64,000 bases of DNA from Betaproteobacteria bacterium. Lineage in GTDB: Bacteria > Pseudomonadota > Gammaproteobacteria > Burkholderiales > Rhodocyclaceae. Shown piece after piece: positions 59,217 through 64,000 of this stretch. Each line of letters opens with the position of its first letter. The first letter of the stretch is position 1. Position numbers and translations under genes: made by a program. The notes under the pieces were generated by a model. It saw nothing but the letters and a program-made list of their open reading frames with translations. It did no database searches and was not told where the DNA came from. Location: assembly GCA_016868295.1 (NCBI GenBank), contig VGHJ01000003.1:53948-117947 (forward strand), read 5' to 3'.

Positions 59217-60737
59217 ATGTGCGGAATCCTGGGTGTCGTCGCGACGACGCCGGTGAACCAGCTGCTGTATGACGGACTGCAGGTGCTGCAGCATCGCGGA
59301 CAGGACGCGGCCGGCATCGCCACCGCCGAGGGCGGCGTCTTCCACATGCACAAGGGCCCGGGCCTGGTGCGCGACGTCTTCCGCACGCGCAACATGCGCA
59401 GCCTGCAGGGCAACTGGGGCATCGCCCATTGCCGCTATCCGACCGCCGGCTCGGCCTTCAACTCCGCCGAATCGCAGCCCTTCTACGTCAATTCGCCCTT
59501 CGGGCTGATGCTTGCGCACAACGGCAATCTGACGAATGCCGAGGACTTGAAGCGCGAGATGTTCCTGCAGGACCTGCGTCACATCAACACCAACTCCGAT
59601 TCCGAGGTGCTGTTGAACGTGCTGGCGCACGAGTTGCAGGCGGCGGCGACGAAGTACCAGCTCGACGCCGAGACCATCTTCAAGGCGGTGGCCGGCGTGC
59701 ACCGCCGTGTGCGCGGCGCCTACGCCGTGGTGGCCATGATCGCCGGCTACGGCCTGCTCGCCTTCCGCGACCCCTACGGCATCCGACCGCTCATCGTCGG
59801 GCGCAACAAGACGGCGGAAGGGGACGAATATCTGGTCGCCTCGGAGAGCGTCGCCCTCGACACGCTCGGCTTCCAGATCATGCGCGACGTGGCGCCTGGG
59901 GAGGCGGTGCTGATCGACATCGAGGGCAACTTCCACAGCAAGCAGTGCGCCGACAGAACTCTGCGTGCGCCCTGCATCTTCGAGTTCGTCTACCTGGCGC
60001 GGCCCGACTCGCTGATCGACGGCATCTCGGTGTACGAGAGCCGCGTCAAGATGGGGGAGCACCTGGCGGAGAAGATCCGCCATACCCTGCCGCACATCGA
60101 CATCGATTCCGTCATTCCGATCCCGGACTCCAGCCGGCCTTCCGCCATGGAACTGGCTAGCCGCCTGAACCTCCCCTACCGCGAGGGCTTCGTCAAGAAC
60201 CGCTATATCGGACGCACCTTCATCATGCCGGGGCAGGCGCAGCGCAAGAAGTCGGTGCGGCAGAAGCTCAACACCATCGCACAGGAATTTCGCGGCAAGA
60301 GCGTGCTGCTTGTGGATGACTCCATCGTGCGCGGCACCACCAGCAAGGAAATCGTCCAGATGGCGCGCGACGCCGGGGCGCGCAAGGTGTATTTCGCCTC
60401 GGCTGCGCCGCCGGTGCGTTACGCCAACGTGTACGGCATCGACATGCCGACGCGCCACGAACTCATTGCCAGCAACCGCAGCGACGAGGAGATCTGCCGC
60501 GAGATCGGGGCCGACGGCCTGATCTACCAGGACCTCGATGCGCTCAAGGCGGCGGTGCATGCCCTGAACCCTTCGATCACCGTCTTCGAGACATCCTGCT
60601 TCGACGGCTGCTATGTCACCGGCGATGTCAGCGCCGAGTACCTGAGCAGCGTCGAAAACCAGCGCAGCGACCACCAACTGGCCGGAGAGGATGCCGATGC
60701 CGCCCAGCTCGACCTCAATCTCGTCGTGGCCGATTGA
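59217..60737 (+). CDS. purF: Amidophosphoribosyltransferase
   Basis: First step of purine synthesis. 506 residues. N-terminal Ntn glutaminase with Cys2 ([20 protein letters not shown]), no propeptide, then [27 protein letters not shown] and [11 protein letters not shown]. PRTase domain with the PRPP loop [20 protein letters not shown] and [17 protein letters not shown]. The C-terminus contains [18 protein letters not shown] at 59217, 3 bp after cvpA; a terminator follows at 60826. Confidence 0.98.
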   Translation: MCGILGVVATTPVNQLLYDGLQVLQHRGQDAAGIATAEGGVFHMHKGPGLVRDVFRTRNMRSLQGNWGIAHCRYPTAGSAFNSAESQPFYVNSPFGLMLAHNGNLTNAEDLKREMFLQDLRHINTNSDSEVLLNVLAHELQAAATKYQLDAETIFKAVAGVHRRVRGAYAVVAMIAGYGLLAFRDPYGIRPLIVGRNKTAEGDEYLVASESVALDTLGFQIMRDVAPGEAVLIDIEGNFHSKQCADRTLRAPCIFEFVYLARPDSLIDGISVYESRVKMGEHLAEKIRHTLPHIDIDSVIPIPDSSRPSAMELASRLNLPYREGFVKNRYIGRTFIMPGQAQRKKSVRQKLNTIAQEFRGKSVLLVDDSIVRGTTSKEIVQMARDAGARKVYFASAAPPVRYANVYGIDMPTRHELIASNRSDEEICREIGADGLIYQDLDALKAAVHALNPSITVFETSCFDGCYVTGDVSAEYLSSVENQRSDHQLAGEDADAAQLDLNLVVAD

Positions 60738-60825
60738 CAGGAGCGCCAACCGCGTGTAGCTTTCGAACTGCGCCGATTTGATATCAGCTTGCGGGCGCGT
60801 AATAAATGCGGCTAAAGCGAGGGAA

Positions 60826-60856
60826 AACCCGGTCGCTCAGCTGCGCCGGGTTTTTT
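60826..60856 (+). terminator. Intrinsic terminator of purF
   Basis: AACCCGG pairs with CCGGGTT across a 13-nt loop and runs into TTTTTT. It ends about 16 bp before the metZ start. Confidence 0.8.
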
Positions 60857-60872
60857 GCTTTTGGGGCCGGAA

Positions 60873-62048
60873 ATGGACAAGGAATACGATCTGGACACGC
60901 TGGCGGTGCGCGCAGGAATACGGCGCAGCCAGTTCAACGAGCACGCCGAGGCGCTCTATCTCACCTCGAGCTTCGTCTTCGACAATGCCGCCCAGGCGGC
61001 GGCGCGCTTTTCCGGCGAGGAGTCCGGCTTCGTCTATGGCCGCTTCTCCAATCCTACGGTCAGCATGCTGCAGGAGCGCCTGGCGGCGCTGGAGGGCGGC
61101 GAGGCCTGCATCGCCACGGCGAGCGGCATGGCCGCCATCCTGTCGACCGTGATGGCCCTGTTGAAAGGGGGCGAGCACATCGTCGCCTCGCAGGGCATCT
61201 TCGGCGCCACGCAGCAGCTCTTCGGCGGCATCCTGCCCAAGTTCGGAATCGATACCACCTTCGTCGCCTCGAACGAACCGGCGGCGTTCAGGGCGGCGCT
61301 CAGGCCTGACACGAAACTGGTCTTCATCGAGACGCCTTCGAACCCCTTGACCGAAGTACTCGATATCGCCGCGCTGGCGGAGGTCGCCCATGCCGGCGGC
61401 GCGCTGCTGGCCGTGGACAACTGCTTCTGCTCGCCGGCCCTGCAGCGGCCGCTGGATTTCGGCGCCGATCTGGTGGTCCATTCCGCCACCAAGTACCTCG
61501 ACGGTCAGGGGCGCGTGCTCGGCGGCGCCGCCGTCGGCCGACGGGAATTGACGGAGGAGGTGTTCAAGTTCCTGCGCACGGGGGGACCGTCCATCTCGCC
61601 CTTCAACGCCTGGATCATCCTGAAGGGGCTGGAGACGCTGCGCATCCGCATCGAAGCGCAATCGGCGGCGGCGCTCGAACTGGCGCGCTGGCTGGAGGCT
61701 CAGCCTCAAGTGGCGCGGACGTACTACCCCGGCCTGCCCTCGCATCCGCAGCATGCATTGGCGATGCGCCAGCAGAAATCGGGCGGCGCCATAGTCTCCT
61801 TCGAGGTCAGGGGCGATCGTGCGGAGGCCTGGAAGGTGGTGGATGCGACGCGGCTGATCTCCATCACGGCGAATCTCGGCGACACCAAGAGCACCATCAC
61901 CCATCCGGCCAGCACCACGCACGGGCGCATCAGTGCCGAGGCGCGCGCCGCTGCGGGGATACGCGAAACCCTGCTCCGCGTGGCGGTCGGCCTGGAGTCG
62001 GTGGCGGATCTGCAGACCGATCTGGCGCGCGGCCTGGCGTTGATCTAA
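60873..62048 (+). CDS. metZ: O-succinylhomoserine sulfhydrylase
   Basis: PLP enzyme that makes homocysteine directly from O-succinylhomoserine and sulfide. 391 residues from the ATG at 60873, preferred over an ATG-like start 18 bp earlier that lies in the terminator T tract. AVRAGIRRSQFNEHAEALYL, YGRFSNPTVSMLQERLAALE, ATASGMAAILSTVMALLKGG, VDNCFCSPALQRPLDFGADL and PLP-lysine HSATKYLDGQGRVLGG. THPASTTHGRI near the C-terminus is typical. purF-metZ order is conserved. Its TAA overlaps the stop of the convergent lpxH. Confidence 0.96.
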   Translation: MDKEYDLDTLAVRAGIRRSQFNEHAEALYLTSSFVFDNAAQAAARFSGEESGFVYGRFSNPTVSMLQERLAALEGGEACIATASGMAAILSTVMALLKGGEHIVASQGIFGATQQLFGGILPKFGIDTTFVASNEPAAFRAALRPDTKLVFIETPSNPLTEVLDIAALAEVAHAGGALLAVDNCFCSPALQRPLDFGADLVVHSATKYLDGQGRVLGGAAVGRRELTEEVFKFLRTGGPSISPFNAWIILKGLETLRIRIEAQSAAALELARWLEAQPQVARTYYPGLPSHPQHALAMRQQKSGGAIVSFEVRGDRAEAWKVVDATRLISITANLGDTKSTITHPASTTHGRISAEARAAAGIRETLLRVAVGLESVADLQTDLARGLALI

Positions 62049-62776
62049 GCAGCCGCGGGCCAGTCTTCCAGTCGGCAGCCGTTCGCGTCGCAGACGAGAT
62101 AGCCGCCTTTTTCGTACCAGTCGGGCAATACCCAGCGTTCGCAGCTGCGGCCGGCAGCCTCCAAGACGTGGCGGGCAGGACGGTGCGTGTGGCCATGGAT
62201 GAGCCGAGAACAGCGATGAAAAGTCAGTCCCTGCAGGACGGCGGACGGAGTCACGTCCATGATCTCCATCGGCTTGCTGCGTTTCTGCGCTTCGCTTTCC
62301 CGGCGCAGGGCTTCGATCTGCGCCTTGCGCTGGGCGAGCGGCAGGGCGAGGAAGGCCTGCCGCCATTCGGGCGAGCGCACCTCGGCGCGAAACGCCAGGT
62401 AGGCGGTGTCGTCGGTGCACAGCGTGTCCCCGTGCAGGAGGAGCGTCGCCGTGCCCGCCAGATCGATCTGCGCCGGCTCGGGCAGCAGCTTGAGTCCGGC
62501 AGCACCGGCAAAGGCTTCCCCGGCGAGAAAATCGCGGTTGCCGGCCATGAAGGCGATGGGTACGCCCGCCACAGAGAGCGTGCGCAGCGCCGCGCAGATG
62601 GCGGCGTTGAAGGGATCGCCCAGATCGTCGTCGCCGGCCCAGTATTCAAACAGGTCGCCGAGGATGTAGAGCGCTTCGGCGGCGCGCGCCGGCCCGGCGA
62701 GAAAATCCTGGAAGAGCCGTGCGACTGCGGGTCGGCTCGGGCAGAGATGGAGGTCGGAGATGAAAAGGGTGGCCAT
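62045..62776 (-). CDS. lpxH: UDP-2,3-diacylglucosamine diphosphatase
   Basis: Hydrolyses UDP-diacylglucosamine to lipid X in lipid A synthesis. 243 residues. Metallophosphatase motifs: FISDLHLCPSRPAV (D-x-H), YILGDLFEYWAGDDDLGD, MAGNRDFLAGEAFA, LLHGDTLCTDD and LIHGHTHRPARHVLE. ATG at 62776. Copy K of the 25-bp motif encodes AVLQGLTF at about residues 178-185. Upstream is ppiB, 14 bp away. Confidence 0.97.
   Translation of the reverse strand: MATLFISDLHLCPSRPAVARLFQDFLAGPARAAEALYILGDLFEYWAGDDDLGDPFNAAICAALRTLSVAGVPIAFMAGNRDFLAGEAFAGAAGLKLLPEPAQIDLAGTATLLLHGDTLCTDDTAYLAFRAEVRSPEWRQAFLALPLAQRKAQIEALRRESEAQKRSKPMEIMDVTPSAVLQGLTFHRCSRLIHGHTHRPARHVLEAAGRSCERWVLPDWYEKGGYLVCDANGCRLEDWPAAA
62219..62243 (-). 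repeat. Dispersed 25-bp motif, copy K (in lpxH)
   Basis: Minus-strand reading CGCCGT, CCTGCAGG, GACTGACTTTT. In frame with lpxH as Ala-Val-Leu-Gln-Gly-Leu-Thr-Phe. Confidence 0.8.
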
Positions 62777-62790
62777 CGCCGACCCGAGGT

Positions 62791-63282
62791 TCAGGCGGCC
62801 TCGGCCTTCTGGATCACCACGTCCTCGACGGGGACGTCCTGGTGGAAGCCGCTGGAGCCGGTCCTGACGCCCTTGATCTTGTCCACCACGTCCATGCCGT
62901 CGACCACCTTGCCGAAGACGCAGTAGCCCCAGCCCTGGCCGCTCGGCGCGGTGTGATTGAGGAAGGCGTTGTCCTTGACGTTGATGAAGAACTGGGCGGT
63001 GGCCGAGTGCGGATCGTTGGTGCGCGCCATGGCGATCGTATAGCGGTCGTTCTTCAGGCCGTTGGCCGCTTCATTTTGAATCGGCGCGCCGGTCGACTTC
63101 TGCTTCATGCCGGGCTCGAAGCCGCCGCCCTGGATCATGAAGCCGTCGATGACGCGGTGGAAGATCGTGTTGTCGTAGTGTCCGGCCTCGACGTAGGCAA
63201 GGAAGTTCTTCACCGTTTCGGGGGCCTTGGCGGCATCCAGGTCGAGGACGATGGCGCCGAAGTTGGTTTGCAGCTTGACCAT
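62791..63282 (-). CDS. ppiB: Cytoplasmic peptidyl-prolyl cis-trans isomerase (cyclophilin)
   Basis: 163 residues without a signal peptide ([20 protein letters not shown]). [20 protein letters not shown] (catalytic Arg in FHRVI), [20 protein letters not shown] and [20 protein letters not shown]. Downstream neighbour of the exported paralogue ppiA, 12 bp apart, an arrangement conserved in related bacteria. Both share about half of their residues by eye, so they probably arose by tandem duplication. Confidence 0.97.
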   Translation of the reverse strand: MVKLQTNFGAIVLDLDAAKAPETVKNFLAYVEAGHYDNTIFHRVIDGFMIQGGGFEPGMKQKSTGAPIQNEAANGLKNDRYTIAMARTNDPHSATAQFFINVKDNAFLNHTAPSGQGWGYCVFGKVVDGMDVVDKIKGVRTGSSGFHQDVPVEDVVIQKAEAA

Positions 63283-63294
63283 GATTTCTCCAGG

Positions 63295-63864
63295 TTACTT
63301 GCTTGGCTTGGCTTCGAGCAGACGGACGGATTCGATGATCACCGGATCGAGCGGGACGTTCTGGTGAAAGCCGGCGTTGCCCGTTTTCGCCTTGGCGATC
63401 TTCTGCACGACGTCGAGTCCCTGGGTGACCTTGCCAAACACCGCATAGCCCCAGCCGTCTCGGGACGGGTAGTCGAGCGGACGGTTGTCGACGAGATTGA
63501 TGAAGAATTGCGCCGAGGCGGAGTGCGGGTCCTGGGTGCGAGCCATGGCGATCGTCCCGGCGGCGTTCTTCAGGCCGTTCTTCGCTTCGTTCTCGATCGG
63601 TGCGCGCGTCGGCTTCTGCTTCATGCCGGGCTCGAAGCCGCCGCCCTGGATCATGAAGCCGTCGATGACGCGGTGGAAGATCGTGCCGTTGTAATAGCCG
63701 TCCTTGACGTACTGAAGGAAGTTGGCGACGGTCTTCGGCGCCTTCTCCGCGTCGAGTTCGATGACGATGACGCCCTGGTTCGTCTTCATCTCCACCGACG
63801 GGTTGGCGGCGAGGACGGAGACGCTCCAAAGCAGGCCGGCGGCCAGCGTGAACAACTTCTTCAT
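63295..63864 (-). CDS. ppiA: Periplasmic peptidyl-prolyl cis-trans isomerase (cyclophilin)
   Basis: 189 residues with a signal peptide ([20 protein letters not shown], cleavage expected after VLA or AA). Mature part: [60 protein letters not shown] and [20 protein letters not shown]. The catalytic Arg and Phe residues are present. ATG at 63864. Upstream by 29 bp is the end of another minus-strand gene. Confidence 0.97.
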   Translation of the reverse strand: MKKLFTLAAGLLWSVSVLAANPSVEMKTNQGVIVIELDAEKAPKTVANFLQYVKDGYYNGTIFHRVIDGFMIQGGGFEPGMKQKPTRAPIENEAKNGLKNAAGTIAMARTQDPHSASAQFFINLVDNRPLDYPSRDGWGYAVFGKVTQGLDVVQKIAKAKTGNAGFHQNVPLDPVIIESVRLLEAKPSK

Positions 63865-63893
63865 TGCGGGGATTCCTTAATAATAGAAAGGGC

Positions 63894-64000
63894 TCAGGCG
63901 GCGCCCTCGTAGATGATCTTCCAGATGCCGTCTTCCTTGACCCAGTACTGGCGCTTCTTCATGACATTGCTCAGGTTGCTGCTGCGGTAATCCTGGTCGA
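63894..64000 (-). CDS. C-terminal fragment of an NTF2-like-domain protein, 5'-truncated by the window edge
   Basis: The last 34 or so codons, ending MKKRQYWVKEDGIWKIIYEG and two Ala before TGA. YRSSNLSNVMKKRQYWVKED resembles the end of the SnoaL/NTF2-like domain attached to L,D-transpeptidase (Cds6-type) or TPR proteins in betaproteobacteria. The rest of the gene is outside, so the identity is uncertain. Confidence 0.5.
   Translation of the reverse strand, partial: DQDYRSSNLSNVMKKRQYWVKEDGIWKIIYEGAA

Overview
The window is a continuous, gene-dense piece of a high-GC betaproteobacterial chromosome. The gene neighbourhoods (exbB-exbD-lpxK-kdsB-adk, trxA-rho, leuB-asd-fimV-truA-trpFBA-accD-folC-SPOR-cvpA-purF-metZ) and the PPi-linked pair pfp-hppA fit a Rhodocyclales or Nitrosomonadales relative. 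That placement is an inference from synteny and protein character; no rRNA gene is present to fix it. I see no insertion sequence, prophage, CRISPR array, tRNA or rRNA.

Layout. 1-3434 (minus): a 3'-truncated U32-family hydroxylase-type gene, Fe superoxide dismutase and xseA. 3435-3750: a 316-bp AT-rich gap carrying a perfect pair of inverted DnaA boxes and the exbB promoter. 3751-12817 (plus): exbBD, lpxK, a Trm112-like protein, kdsB, adk, PPi-dependent phosphofructokinase, a K+-independent H+-pyrophosphatase and gamma-glutamyltranspeptidase. 12822-15731: a PEBP-family protein, murJ, rpsT (divergent) and a DUF3579 protein. 15732-16957: an AT-rich gap, a small conserved-looking ORF and an orphan ParA. 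17065-21502 (plus): argD, argF, argG, a DUF2788 protein, ppnP and yajQ. 21503-25648: a glutamine amidotransferase, a retropepsin-like protease, a CoA-pyrophosphatase-type Nudix protein, an AmpE/CbiB-like membrane protein and a thiolase. 25697-34484: mostly minus-strand genes (TRIC-type channel, rsgA, M48 protease, pgi, an ArnT-like transferase, rpmE, rho, trxA) with orn on plus. 34718-43322 (plus): fdxA, an AddB/AddA-type helicase-nuclease pair, a CBS protein and an acyl-CoA ligase. 43604-62048 (plus): aroC, a YdcH-like protein, an MFS permease, an entericidin-type lipoprotein, leuB, asd, fimV, truA, trpFBA, accD, folC, SPOR, cvpA, purF and metZ. 62045-64000 (minus): lpxH, two cyclophilins and the 3' end of an NTF2-like protein.

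Most genes are housekeeping: amino-acid synthesis (Arg, Trp, Leu, Met/Asp branch, chorismate), envelope building (lpxK, kdsB, lpxH, murJ), fatty-acid metabolism, DNA repair and transcription termination. Spacing is very tight, with ATGA overlaps, abutting convergent stop codons and four-base gaps.

The most unusual thing is not a gene. A degenerate 25-bp sequence (CGCCGT, eight less constrained bases, then GACTGACTTTT) occurs 11 times, on both strands. It lies inside unrelated genes (nearly always in the one reading frame that gives Ala-Val-x-x-x-Leu-Thr-Phe), across the rsgA start codon and in intergenic gaps. Eight copies share the exact 10-mer GACTGACTTT, where about 0.1 would be expected by chance in 64 kb. 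This looks like a selected genome-wide signal of unknown role (uptake-sequence-like, chromosome-organising or recombination-related). Other points of interest are a C-rich, G-poor rut-like leader before rho, a terminator-like hairpin in the argD leader, a folC gene with no canonical start codon, and palindromes overlapping the sodB and fimV promoters.
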